Assembly (NCBI GenBank): GCA_905215445.1
Contig: CAJMPZ010000002.1
Location: 44,212 to 108,211 of the forward strand
Source: an uncultured bacterium
GTDB taxonomy: Bacteria; Actinomycetota; Coriobacteriia; Coriobacteriales; Coriobacteriaceae
Length of the DNA: 64,000 bases
Direction of reading: 5' to 3'
In this document: positions 8,742-16,945 of the stretch, piece by piece
Position numbering within the stretch: position 1 is the first letter of the stretch
Layout: each line of letters starts with the position of its first letter
Notes under the pieces: generated by a model
The model's input: only the letters and a program-made list of their open reading frames with translations
Databases searched by the model: none
Told to the model about the DNA's origin: nothing
Made by a program: the position numbers and the translations under genes

Positions 8742-8888
8742 GGCGGCTCCTTTGTGCGGCTTGCGGTGCATGTGCTCCAAGGATACCCCAGCGCCGGGTG
8801 TGTGGTCGCTAAACGAGCATTTCGACCGTCCAAGAAGTCGTGGAGCATTTTGGCGAGGGCGTGTCGTCAAGCAAATGGGCAAGCAAAT

Positions 8889-8936
8889 GGTCAGCTTTTG
8901 GTCAGTTGAGCGGCAACCTTGCCAAAAGCTTGACGG
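8889..8936 (+). repeat. Repeated intergenic motif, copy A
   Basis: GGTCAGCTTTTGGTCAG (8889-8905), then CCTTGCCAAAAGCTTGACGG (8917-8936). Both blocks recur at 42310-42361 in the same orientation but reversed order, the second with 18 of 20 bases identical. This copy lies between the divergent genes 8741(-) and 9059(+), in a 317-bp gap with no other feature seen. Confidence 0.6.
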
Positions 8937-9058
8937 ATTTGCATTTAGACGTCGACGAATGAACACTTTGGTTGCGCCGCGGCAAAAAACTGCTGGTCGT
9001 TTGCCGAAAACTCGCCAGGGTCGCGAGTCGCCGTCGACGCGCGTGCTATCTTCGCGCC

Positions 9059-10162
9059 ATGGGGTACTTTATCGTTTCACATAACGCTGCGCTGGCGCTT
9101 TTGGCGCACATCCCGAATCCACGCTTTGGGGATTCGGAACCAGAGGTCGTGTCGATTGCAGGCGCCTGCGCGCTGTTGGACCAAGAGGCGCAGGACTTTA
9201 TCGATCGCTATGATCTGGGGATTGACGCGCTGGAGCTGATGGTGCCGACGCGCGCCGACCGCCGACGGACCAAGCACGTCGCGACGCACCTGTGCACCAA
9301 TGAGCTCCCCGCGGGTTCGTTTATCTCGCTGGGCCACTGGATGGGCGACCTGGATGCGTACGTGTGCTCTCCCGAGCTGGCGTTTTTGCAGGCCGCGCAT
9401 GATGGCGATGCGGCTGAGGCCATCTATGCCGGCTACGCCATGACATCGAACTACCGACTGGATAACCTTGCGCCCGGTGGGGTGACAAGTAGGGATGGGG
9501 GCATGCGCGGCGGCAGGCTCACGACGAAGGAGCTCATTGCGGCGTACCTTGACCGAGCGGCAAAGGTGAGGGGCGCCGCCAAGGCGAAGGCGTTGCTTCC
9601 GTATGTGGTGGAGGGCTCGCGGTCTCCAAGGGAGTCGGGGCTTTGCATGTTTATGTCGTTGCCTGCACATTGCGGTGGGCTTGCGCTGGGCAAGGCCGAG
9701 CTGAACAAGAAATACTTTATCCGCGACGGTTACAACGATGGGCGCAACCGCAAACTGCGCGTGTTGGAGCGCACGCCCGACATAACGCTAACGGCGAAAG
9801 CAGAGGTGGGCCTGGATAAAGTAAGGGCAGGCTTGCTGCCCGAAGTGCTTACCGCGCTGGTCGACTACGACAGCGACGCCATCCATGATGGAAGCGAGAA
9901 GATCCACAAGGATGCCGAACGCCGCAACGAGCTGCAGATGCTCAATGGGGTCGCGTACTTTACGGTGACGACAGACCAGGCAATCGACTACGACAAGCTC
10001 GTTCGCCTGTGCGAACGCATCCGACGGAAGCTGCATCGGAATAAGCGCCCCATCTTTAACAAGGCGATGAGTGCAGAGCAGCGATATTTTGCCCATGCGC
10101 GTGCCGAAACGAAGCGATTTTGGCTCTGGCAAGCCGTTATCGATGCGCATCAGTATTGGTAG
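9059..10162 (+). CDS. Putative Vsr/DUF559-like endonuclease-fold protein
   Basis: A 367-residue protein with no signal peptide. The C-terminal half has the order of features seen in DUF559/Vsr-type nuclease folds: SPRES (about residue 184), then a strand ending VDYDSDAIHDGSEK, then KDAERRNELQMLNGVAYFTVT, then a terminal helix. The N-terminal half resembles the DNA-binding half of AbiEi-like proteins only in general layout. A second member of this arrangement is at 34726-35799. ATG 9059 is chosen because TATCTT at 9047-9052 could be a -10 box seven bases before it, which would make a leaderless mRNA; there is no ribosome binding site. The nuclease call is inference. Confidence 0.6.
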   Translation: MGYFIVSHNAALALLAHIPNPRFGDSEPEVVSIAGACALLDQEAQDFIDRYDLGIDALELMVPTRADRRRTKHVATHLCTNELPAGSFISLGHWMGDLDAYVCSPELAFLQAAHDGDAAEAIYAGYAMTSNYRLDNLAPGGVTSRDGGMRGGRLTTKELIAAYLDRAAKVRGAAKAKALLPYVVEGSRSPRESGLCMFMSLPAHCGGLALGKAELNKKYFIRDGYNDGRNRKLRVLERTPDITLTAKAEVGLDKVRAGLLPEVLTALVDYDSDAIHDGSEKIHKDAERRNELQMLNGVAYFTVTTDQAIDYDKLVRLCERIRRKLHRNKRPIFNKAMSAEQRYFAHARAETKRFWLWQAVIDAHQYW

Positions 10163-10206
10163 GGGCGGTAACAGGGGGTTAGAATTAGCGGCCATATATC
10201 CAGATC

Positions 10207-10376
10207 TAATACTTTTCCCGAGAAGTGAACGAGCCAGAATGGACCCCCGAAACATCGACACTTTTAGGGGCCCGTTTCCTGCGGTTTTGCTGCTGGGGTC
10301 CTGCGGTTTTAACGTCAAAAAGTGTGGATGCTCTGGGGGTCCAAATAAGCTCGTTCACTTCTCGGGAAAAGTATTA
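10207..10376. repeat. Long intergenic inverted repeat (hairpin element 1)
   Basis: Arms of 27 bp are perfectly complementary (10207-10233 and 10350-10376, beginning TAATACTTTTCCCGAGAAG). After a seven-base mismatch the pairing continues through GGACCCCC and a CACTTTT block, so each arm is about 59 bp. The centre holds CCTGCGGTTTT twice. It lies downstream of the gene at 9059 and is the main content of the 380-bp gap before tRNA-Val. It may end transcription or be a small mobile repeat. Confidence 0.8.
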
Positions 10377-10499
10377 AACCTCACTTTATAGGGGGTTATT
10401 TATATATGGCTGCGAGACCCAACCGCGCCTGATCGGGGCAATCACCGGGGCTGTTTGGGCGCTTTGGGTGCCGTGGCATCCTCTGGGCTTGGTCGCCGT

Positions 10500-10535
10500 A
10501 AAATAAAACAGCTCAGAGGCGAAGCCTCTGAGCTG
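10500..10535 (-). terminator. Terminator of tRNA-Val
   Basis: Perfect 12-bp stem (10509-10520 with 10524-10535) followed on the minus strand by TTTTATTTT. It lies just past the 3' end of tRNA-Val. Confidence 0.8.
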
Positions 10536-10543
10536 CGAACATT

Positions 10544-10618
10544 TGGTGGGCGTTAGAAGATTTGAACTTCTGACCTCTTCCGTGTCAGGGAAGCGCTCTC
10601 CCCCTGAGCTAAACGCCC
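10544..10618 (-). tRNA. tRNA-Val(GAC)
   Basis: On the minus strand the sequence folds as a full cloverleaf. Acceptor GGGCGTT pairs with AACGCCC, the D-arm is GCTC/GAGC, the anticodon stem is CTTCC/GGAAG with loop CTGACAC (anticodon GAC), and the T-arm is AGAAG/CTTCT with TTCAAAT. Discriminator A and an encoded CCA follow. Confidence 0.95.
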
Positions 10619-10647
10619 GATCAAGGGTGCGCGAGTGCGCAGGGAAT

Positions 10648-10676
10648 AATATAACGGAGCTCCCATCCGGTGGCAA
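10648..10676 (-). promoter_or_regulatory. Promoter of tRNA-Val
   Basis: On the minus strand, TTGCCA (10671-10676) and TATATT (10648-10653) are 17 bp apart, with an A/T-rich stretch just upstream. The upstream block AAAATAGTTCTTGC and the GCTCCGTTAT block before the -10 are shared with the tRNA-Leu promoter. Confidence 0.7.
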
Positions 10677-10849
10677 GAACTATTTTTTAAAAAGTGGCAA
10701 CTTGCGACCCTATCGGCCCCCGATCCGGCACGAGCAGCACGTGAAAAGTCGCGTTTGTACCCCCGATGAACTGCACGTTCGCGTAAAATGTTCCCATTAT
10801 GGGCAAATGGTGTCCAGGTAGTTTACGATGCGGCATCTGGGGGAGGGAC

Positions 10850-11734
10850 ATGTCGGACGCGCGCTCGCTGCGAAAACAGTTCAATCGCATGCTCGCCACG
10901 TTGCTGGTGGCGCTTGCTGCTGCCGGAGCCGTAACGTATGCTTGGTACATCTACAACGCCAACCGCCACATCACCGACGTCAAGATGGCCGCGGGCACGG
11001 GCGTGACCTTCCTTATCTCCAACGAGTACGACGGCGAATACAAAACCAACGCCGGCCTGAGCTTTACGGGTCTGCTCGATCCCGTCTCGACCGACAACGT
11101 GCTCAACGGCTTTCAAAAGGTAACGGGCTTTACCGGCGGAACCACCCAGGACTCGCTGTTTGCCAGCATGTTTGGTGCCGCAGAGCATTCCGACTACTAC
11201 AAGACCTCCCTGTACCTGGCCACCAACTCTGCCGCGACCGACGTGTACCTGTCGGGCATCGACTTTACCGAGCAGGACCCGGCAAACCCCATCTCTACCG
11301 CTCTGCGGGTGGGCCTGGTTACCTATGCGCCGGGGCAGGGCGATACCGTTACGGGCCAGTACATCTTTGAGGTCTCGGGCGAGCGCAATCCCCAGGCGCG
11401 CTACAACACGCTCGACGGCAAGGATGCCGGCGAGAACGAGCAGAATCACCTGGTGCTCGACAGCACCCGCTCCGATGGAACAACGGTTCATTTTGACCAG
11501 CTGACCAGTGCAAACTTCTGTGACTACAACGAAGACACTGGCATCGTGAGCCTCAAGGAGGCTACGACCAAGATCTGCAGCCTGCCCGCCGCTGCCAAGG
11601 GCACCAACCGCAGCACGCCCGTGCGCGTGGATGTGTACGTGTGGCTGGAAGGCTGCGACCCCGACTGCACCAACAACCTGGCCGCCACCAGCTTGCAATC
11701 GCTGGCGTTGCGCTTTGCCGGTAAGCGTTCGTAA
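10850..11734 (+). CDS. SipW-type surface protein 1 of the SipW-AAA cluster
   Basis: A 294-residue exported protein and the first gene of the large cluster ending at 19899. The N-terminus has a basic start (SLRKQFNR), a hydrophobic helix and VTYAWYIYNAN, the SipW-type signal variant. The mature part is Thr/Asp/Asn-rich. Its end carries VYVWLEGCDPDCTN, the family signature. ATG 10850 follows GGGGGAGGG; an in-frame ATG at 10799 lies close to a TAAAAT box and is probably near the transcript start rather than the translation start. The cysteine pair in the signature may form a disulphide outside the cell, which is inference. Confidence 0.75.
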   Translation: MSDARSLRKQFNRMLATLLVALAAAGAVTYAWYIYNANRHITDVKMAAGTGVTFLISNEYDGEYKTNAGLSFTGLLDPVSTDNVLNGFQKVTGFTGGTTQDSLFASMFGAAEHSDYYKTSLYLATNSAATDVYLSGIDFTEQDPANPISTALRVGLVTYAPGQGDTVTGQYIFEVSGERNPQARYNTLDGKDAGENEQNHLVLDSTRSDGTTVHFDQLTSANFCDYNEDTGIVSLKEATTKICSLPAAAKGTNRSTPVRVDVYVWLEGCDPDCTNNLAATSLQSLALRFAGKRS

Positions 11735-11745
11735 GGGGGCTGGGT

Positions 11746-12582
11746 ATGAGTGTATCGAACATCAAAGATATCCTAAGCTCGCGCCGTCGCATGGTTGCTG
11801 CGGCCGCATGGATGTTGGTGCTGGTAGCCGCCTTGAGCGCGGCCACCTACGCCTGGTTTAGCAACTCGCGCTACACCAACGTGACGCCCGTGGCGCACAC
11901 GGTAAGCGACGAGAGCTCCGACCTGCAGATTGGCCTTTCGGCCAACGGGCCCTGGGACACAACGGCAACGCTTGCCGCCGCCGACAAGACGCTCTATCCC
12001 ATCTCGACGGCAGACCTTTCCCGCTTTTGGCGCGGCACGTTCCAAAACGCCGCCGGCATCACGACTGACTACGCCGACTGCACCGCGCAGCTGGATGACT
12101 ACGCCCTTTCGGGCACGCTGTACCTTAAGGGCAGCGACAGTGCGCTCAACGTGTACCTGTACCAGGGCAAGATGGGCATGACGAGCGACCCGCAGCTGCT
12201 GGCCGCACTGCGCCTGGGCTTGGTGATCACGACTGCGTCGGGCACGCAAACGCATATCTTTACCTGTGACGACTTGGGCAATACTGCAGGCGCCACCAAC
12301 AGGCGCACCACGGCGCAGGACGGCGCGGTCGTAGCGGGTGCCGCCTCGGGCTGGAGCTACACCGCCGACCCGGCCCGCGCTATTAGCTCTTACAGCATGG
12401 ATGGCACCGGTGACACGCCCACGCCGCGCGCGGGCGCCACGCCCATCTGCACGCTGGCCGCCAACGAGGTGGCAAGCGTTCGCTACGTTGTATACATGGA
12501 AGGCTGCGACGCCAATTGCATCGACGAGGCCCAGGCCCGCGATGTGGTGCTGCAGCTTGCCTTTGCTGCGGCCAAGGCGTAA
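11746..12582 (+). CDS. SipW-type surface protein 2
   Basis: A 278-residue paralogue, 11 bp after the previous gene. It has a basic leader (SSRRR), a hydrophobic helix and ATYAWFSNSRYTNV. Early in the mature part are DLQIGLSANGPW and ADKTLYPISTADL, which are also recognisable in the next paralogue (LYPVSTFDL). The C-terminal signature is VVYMEGCDANCID. Like its neighbours it is likely exported, cut by one of the two SipW-like peptidases and displayed or assembled at the surface. No catalytic motif is seen. Confidence 0.75.
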   Translation: MSVSNIKDILSSRRRMVAAAAWMLVLVAALSAATYAWFSNSRYTNVTPVAHTVSDESSDLQIGLSANGPWDTTATLAAADKTLYPISTADLSRFWRGTFQNAAGITTDYADCTAQLDDYALSGTLYLKGSDSALNVYLYQGKMGMTSDPQLLAALRLGLVITTASGTQTHIFTCDDLGNTAGATNRRTTAQDGAVVAGAASGWSYTADPARAISSYSMDGTGDTPTPRAGATPICTLAANEVASVRYVVYMEGCDANCIDEAQARDVVLQLAFAAAKA

Positions 12583-12595
12583 GGGGGCGAGCGAC

Positions 12596-13582
12596 GTGAA
12601 AGATCAGAAGCGCATGCCAGCAGATAGCTGCGAGGCCAAAACCCAGAGCGAGAGCCCCGCGGTTCCCTCCAGCGTAGCCGCCGAGTGCCAGGTCCTCGAG
12701 GGCGCCGCCGCCTGCCGTCACGCCCGTCGCGCGCGTGCCTACATCGCGCTCGTTATGGTGGCGCTCGCCGCCACTTTGGGCGTCGCGACCTACGCCTGGT
12801 TTACCAACAACATGAAGGTCAACACCAACTCGGTGAGCGTGCACAGCGACACGTCCAAGCTGGTGCTGGAGCTGGGCGACGCCGATCGCGGCAGCTGGTC
12901 GCAGCAGGGCGATGTTTCCCTGACTTCCAATGCGACTGGCGCCGTGACGCTCTATCCGGTCTCGACCTTCGATCTCAACGGCTTTGCTGCCTGCGCGCAA
13001 AACAACTCCGCCGGCGATGCCACGGTGTTTGAGCAGGCAAAAGACAACGGTTCCGCGTTCTACCACGGCTGGATCAATCTGCGCCCCACCATTACCGGAA
13101 CGGGCGCCAGCAAAGTAAAGGGTAAGGTCAGCTTGTATCTGGCCGAATCGCTGGTCCCGCAGGGCGCCGATGCCGAGCTGCTGCGCGCGGCCCGCGTGGG
13201 CATAAAGATCTCGAGCGGCAACCAGGTGCTTGCCACCAACATCTTTGAACTCGACGGCTCCGATAGTGGTCACCGCGCCGAGCACCCGGCGACTGCCCCT
13301 GCAGGCCTGGCGGGCTACACCGAGGGCATGCTCCTGGGCTGGCAAAACGGTCAGCTCACCTGCGGCGCCAACGTGACGCAGGACCCGGCCACCTTTACGC
13401 TGGACACGAGCGAGGCGGCCGCGCGTCCGCAAAACACGCTTGCCACGCTGGGGCTTGACCAGACCTATCGTTTGGATGTCTATTACTACATCGAGGGCAC
13501 CGATCCCGATAGCGCCGACTATCTCTATCAAAATCCGGGCACCTTGCACCTGGCGCTCTTTGCGACCTTGGACGGTGAGTAG
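12596..13582 (+). CDS. SipW-type surface protein 3
   Basis: A 328-residue paralogue. GTG 12596 is preceded by AAGGGGGCGAG and lies 13 bp after the previous stop; ATG 12614 is an alternative. It differs from its sisters in a cytoplasmic N-terminal extension of about 50 residues before the hydrophobic helix and VATYAWFTNNM. The C-terminal signature is YYYIEGTDPDSAD, where Ser replaces the usual Cys and the companion cysteine is absent. The protein ends in ALFATLDGE. An extended cytoplasmic tail could hold the precursor in the membrane until processing; that is inference. Confidence 0.75.
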   Translation: MKDQKRMPADSCEAKTQSESPAVPSSVAAECQVLEGAAACRHARRARAYIALVMVALAATLGVATYAWFTNNMKVNTNSVSVHSDTSKLVLELGDADRGSWSQQGDVSLTSNATGAVTLYPVSTFDLNGFAACAQNNSAGDATVFEQAKDNGSAFYHGWINLRPTITGTGASKVKGKVSLYLAESLVPQGADAELLRAARVGIKISSGNQVLATNIFELDGSDSGHRAEHPATAPAGLAGYTEGMLLGWQNGQLTCGANVTQDPATFTLDTSEAAARPQNTLATLGLDQTYRLDVYYYIEGTDPDSADYLYQNPGTLHLALFATLDGE

Positions 13583-13584
13583 CA

Positions 13585-14382
13585 ATGGCACACGCCACGC
13601 CCGACAACCGCCGCCCGACCACCGGCGCTCCGGTTGCCGCGCCCGCCGATATCGACCTGCGCCGCAAGCTCACTACCACCGTGGTGCTGGTGCTGTTTGC
13701 GCTGGTGGCGATAGCCATGGCAACGTTCGCCTGGTTCTCCATCGCCGATAGCGCCAAGACCCGCATGCTCATGATCGACGCCAACGCCGACGGCTCGCTG
13801 CGCTTTGACCTGGACGGGCACGCCGCGTTCGACGAATACGTGCACAGCCTGGGTTTTGATCAGATCTCGGCGCGCATTGCCAGCGAAAAGGGCGTGGACA
13901 TCGACGCGTCCAAGCTCAAGCCCGTCACCACGAGCGACTACCAGACCTTCACCTTCGAGGACGGCTCCACCGCCGATCCCGCCACCGGCGCCTACCTGGA
14001 GTTTACGCTGCACTTTATGAGCAGTACGGACCTGCGCGTTCGCCTGACCGGGCAGGATGGCGACGGCGGCGTGTCCGGCACGCGGTTTAGCTCCGACACG
14101 CAGGGCATGGCCAGCGCCATGCGCATGAGCTTTACCGCCGACGGCCATACTTGGGTCTACAACCCCAACGGGGGCGGGGGCTCGTCCGGCGCGGCCACCG
14201 TCTTTGGGCTCGACTCGGGTGCTGCCACCGCGGCCAGCGACATGTTCGACCTGATAACAGAAACGGACAAGCCGGTAACCGTTCGCATATGGCTCGAGGG
14301 AACGGACCCAAATTGCACTAATATGCTAAAGGGAGCTAACTATTCGGTATCGATGCGCTTTGAGGGCATCGAGGAACAGTAG
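13585..14382 (+). CDS. SipW-type surface protein 4
   Basis: A 265-residue paralogue, two bases after the previous stop. A proline-rich N-terminal extension of about 27 residues precedes the helix (TTTVVLVLFALVAIAMATFAWFS). A glycine-rich linker (NPNGGGGSSGAA) lies near residue 195. The signature VRIWLEGTDPNCTN and a beta-type ending close the protein. Tight spacing implies translational coupling with protein 3. The next gene is the signal peptidase expected to process this group. Confidence 0.75.
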   Translation: MAHATPDNRRPTTGAPVAAPADIDLRRKLTTTVVLVLFALVAIAMATFAWFSIADSAKTRMLMIDANADGSLRFDLDGHAAFDEYVHSLGFDQISARIASEKGVDIDASKLKPVTTSDYQTFTFEDGSTADPATGAYLEFTLHFMSSTDLRVRLTGQDGDGGVSGTRFSSDTQGMASAMRMSFTADGHTWVYNPNGGGGSSGAATVFGLDSGAATAASDMFDLITETDKPVTVRIWLEGTDPNCTNMLKGANYSVSMRFEGIEEQ

Positions 14383-14442
14383 ATATGCACGGCGGCCACC
14401 GGGCCGCGCACGACCTAGACAGACACGGTAGTAAGGGACATC

Positions 14443-15189
14443 ATGCAATCTGTTAAAAAAGTCGCATCCATCGCGCTGAGCGTCGTCATGTGGATCATCA
14501 TCCTGGTGGCGGCCCTGTATGCGTTTACCACGCTCGCCACGCGCGAGGACGGCAGCGTTTCTGACATCGCCGGCTTCACCCCGCTCGCCGTGCAGTCCGA
14601 CTCCATGGCGCCCACGTTTAACAAGGGCGACCTCATCTTCATCAAAAAGTGCGACACCTCCAAGCTCGAGGTGGGCGACATCGTGACGTTCCATACCATC
14701 ATCGACAACGAGTACGCGCTCAACACGCACCGTATCGCTGCCATCGACGAGGTCAACGGCATGCGCAGCTTTACCACCAAGGGCGATAACAACGACGTGG
14801 CCGATACGCACATCATTAGTGACGGCGACATCGTGGGCAAGTACGTGTTTGCGTTGCCGCAGATGGGCAAGGTCATGGACTTCCTGTCCAGCTCCATGGG
14901 CTTCCTCATTGTGATCGTGCTGCCCATGCTGCTGTTCTTTATCTACCAGGTGTATCACCTCATCGTGGTGGGCATGAACCTCAAGCGCGCTATGGCCGAG
15001 GAGGACCGCCTGGCCGCCGCGGCTGCCATCGTGGACGCCGAGGGCAAGGGTGGCGCCGCCGTCACCGCCGATAACGCCGCCGAGCAGCTCGCCCAGGCCG
15101 AGGCCAAGCTCGAGGAAGCCCGTCGTCTGAAGGCCGAGGCCGAGGCGGCGATGAACGCGACCAAGCAGGAGGGTGCCGACGGTGAGTGA
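14443..15189 (+). CDS. sipW: SipW-like signal peptidase I (first copy)
   Basis: A 248-residue membrane protease. An N-terminal membrane helix is followed by the catalytic-Ser motif SDSMAPTF (Ser about residue 54), VGDIVTFH, NTHRI (His about 96) and TKGDNND, so it is of the Ser-His type used by SipW and ER peptidases rather than the Ser-Lys bacterial type. A second membrane helix (about residues 155-180) is followed by a charged Ala/Glu-rich coiled tail of about 60 residues, longer than usual. It should cut the SipW-type precursors encoded just upstream. The stop overlaps the start of the AAA+ gene by eight bases. Confidence 0.85.
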   Translation: MQSVKKVASIALSVVMWIIILVAALYAFTTLATREDGSVSDIAGFTPLAVQSDSMAPTFNKGDLIFIKKCDTSKLEVGDIVTFHTIIDNEYALNTHRIAAIDEVNGMRSFTTKGDNNDVADTHIISDGDIVGKYVFALPQMGKVMDFLSSSMGFLIVIVLPMLLFFIYQVYHLIVVGMNLKRAMAEEDRLAAAAAIVDAEGKGGAAVTADNAAEQLAQAEAKLEEARRLKAEAEAAMNATKQEGADGE

Positions 15190-16876
15190 GCTTCTGGGAT
15201 TTGCCTGGGAGCTGCTGGCAAAGGTCGTCTACAACGTCGTTGCCGTCGTGAGCTCCATCCTTAACCTGCTGGTGTTTGGCTGGGTTGAGTACTTCAACAT
15301 CTTTATGACCTACTTCACCACGTTTGACCTGGTGGGCAAGATCGGCGCGGTCATTCTGTTTGCCATGCTCATCGCAGTCCCCGTGCTGATTGTGGCCATT
15401 CTGATCCACCACTACCGCATCAACCGTCGCCTGCATCGCGACGACACGTCCAACAAGGCGCTCTATCGCGAGATCGGCCGCCTGAACAAGCAGGTGCTCG
15501 ACCTCATTGACGAGAAGAACAAGCTGCTGGCGCTCAAGGTCAATGCCATGGGCGGCACCAAGCAGATTCCGTACGTGGGCGCCTCGGCCTTGGCCGACGA
15601 CCACCTGCCCACGGTGGGCAACGTGGTGGGCGCCGCCGCGGGTGCGCCTGCGGGCGAGGGCGTCGCGGCGACGGCCGTCATGTCGGGCAACGCGTCGCTC
15701 GCGCTCGATGGCGAGGGCGTCAAGGACGCCGCGGCCGCCATGGCCAAGGCCACCGTCGAGGCCAAGACTCTTGCCGAGGAAAAAGAAATCGCCCAGGCCA
15801 ACCGCTTCCCCAAGCTGTCCCTTGTGGACCTTAAGTACCGCGACTGGGAATCGCCGGCCTACGACGATGCCATCTCGCTGGAGGACTTTGTCGACAGCTT
15901 CCGCGCGTTCGCCTGCAGCCAGATGAAGCTCTACTACACGCCCGAGGTCATCCGCCGCTTTGTGGCCGGCATGGCCGCCTCCAAGCTACTGATCCTGGAG
16001 GGCATCTCGGGTACTGGTAAGACCTCGCTGCCCTACAGCTTTAGCCGCTATCTGGATAACCCCGCGACCATCGTGTCGGTGCAGCCGAGTTTTCGCGATC
16101 GCACCGAGGTACTGGGCTACTTTAACGAGTTTTCCAAGCGCTTTAACGAGACCGAGTTCCTCCGCGCCGTGTACGAGGCGGGGCTTCGCCAAGACCCGTC
16201 CATGATCGTGCTCGATGAGATGAACCTCGCCCGCGTGGAGTACTACTTTGCCGAGATCCTGTCGGTGCTCGAGATGCCCAGCCACGACGAGTGGGTGCTC
16301 GATCTGGTGCCTACCCAGTGGGCCGCCGACCCCAAAGGCCTGCACGACGGCAAGCTCACCATTCCCGACAGCCTGTGGTTTATCGGCACGGCCAACAACG
16401 ACGACTCCACCTTTACCATCACGGACAAGGTGTACGACCGCGCGATTCCCATCGAGCTCAACGAGCGCGCCGATGCGTTTGAGTGCGAGCCGCACGAGCG
16501 CGTGCACGTGACGGCCGAGCATCTGCAGTATCTGTTCCAGAAGGCCAAGGTCGAGTACGTGATTGACGAGGAGCTGCTCCAGAAGATGCACAAGCTGGAC
16601 CAGTACCTGCAGACCCGCTTTAAGCTGGCCTTTGGTAACCGTATCATCAAGCAGATGTACGACTTTATCCCCGTGTACGTGGCGTGCGGCGGCACCGAGC
16701 TGGGTGGCATGGACTACATCATCGCCCGCAAGGTGCTCAAGAAGTTTGAGTCCATGAACGTGAGCTTTGTGCGCGACGAGATGAAGGGCCTGATCGAGTA
16801 CATCGAGAAGACCTTTGGCGAGGGCGGCCTGCCCGATTCCGTCATGTATCTGCAGCGGATCCAGAACTTCTACTAA
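15182..16876 (+). CDS. Membrane-anchored McrB-like AAA+ ATPase
   Basis: About 564 residues. Residues 1-80 hold two or three hydrophobic segments, then a coiled linker and an Ala/Gly-rich stretch to about residue 200. The AAA+ module has Walker A GISGTGKTS (about 274), Walker B MIVLDEMNLARVEYYF (about 341) and FIGTANNDDSTFTITDKVYDRA (about 400), the McrB/MoxR-like layout in which DEMN replaces a plain DEAD or DEE box. McrB proteins normally drive an McrC nuclease; a membrane anchor is unusual for them. GTG 15182 follows CAGGAGGG and overlaps the peptidase stop; GTG 15173 is an alternative. Its partner is probably the next gene. Confidence 0.8.
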   Translation: MSELLGFAWELLAKVVYNVVAVVSSILNLLVFGWVEYFNIFMTYFTTFDLVGKIGAVILFAMLIAVPVLIVAILIHHYRINRRLHRDDTSNKALYREIGRLNKQVLDLIDEKNKLLALKVNAMGGTKQIPYVGASALADDHLPTVGNVVGAAAGAPAGEGVAATAVMSGNASLALDGEGVKDAAAAMAKATVEAKTLAEEKEIAQANRFPKLSLVDLKYRDWESPAYDDAISLEDFVDSFRAFACSQMKLYYTPEVIRRFVAGMAASKLLILEGISGTGKTSLPYSFSRYLDNPATIVSVQPSFRDRTEVLGYFNEFSKRFNETEFLRAVYEAGLRQDPSMIVLDEMNLARVEYYFAEILSVLEMPSHDEWVLDLVPTQWAADPKGLHDGKLTIPDSLWFIGTANNDDSTFTITDKVYDRAIPIELNERADAFECEPHERVHVTAEHLQYLFQKAKVEYVIDEELLQKMHKLDQYLQTRFKLAFGNRIIKQMYDFIPVYVACGGTELGGMDYIIARKVLKKFESMNVSFVRDEMKGLIEYIEKTFGEGGLPDSVMYLQRIQNFY

Positions 16877-16945
16877 TGCCGTAAGCGCGGGGCGGCGTGA
16901 TGTCGCCTCGCCCCTTTCCGATCGATCCAATCTATGGAGTAACCC

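Noticed and set aside
10386..10676. 96-residue minus-strand frame
   Set aside because: Runs through tRNA-Val and its terminator; not coding.
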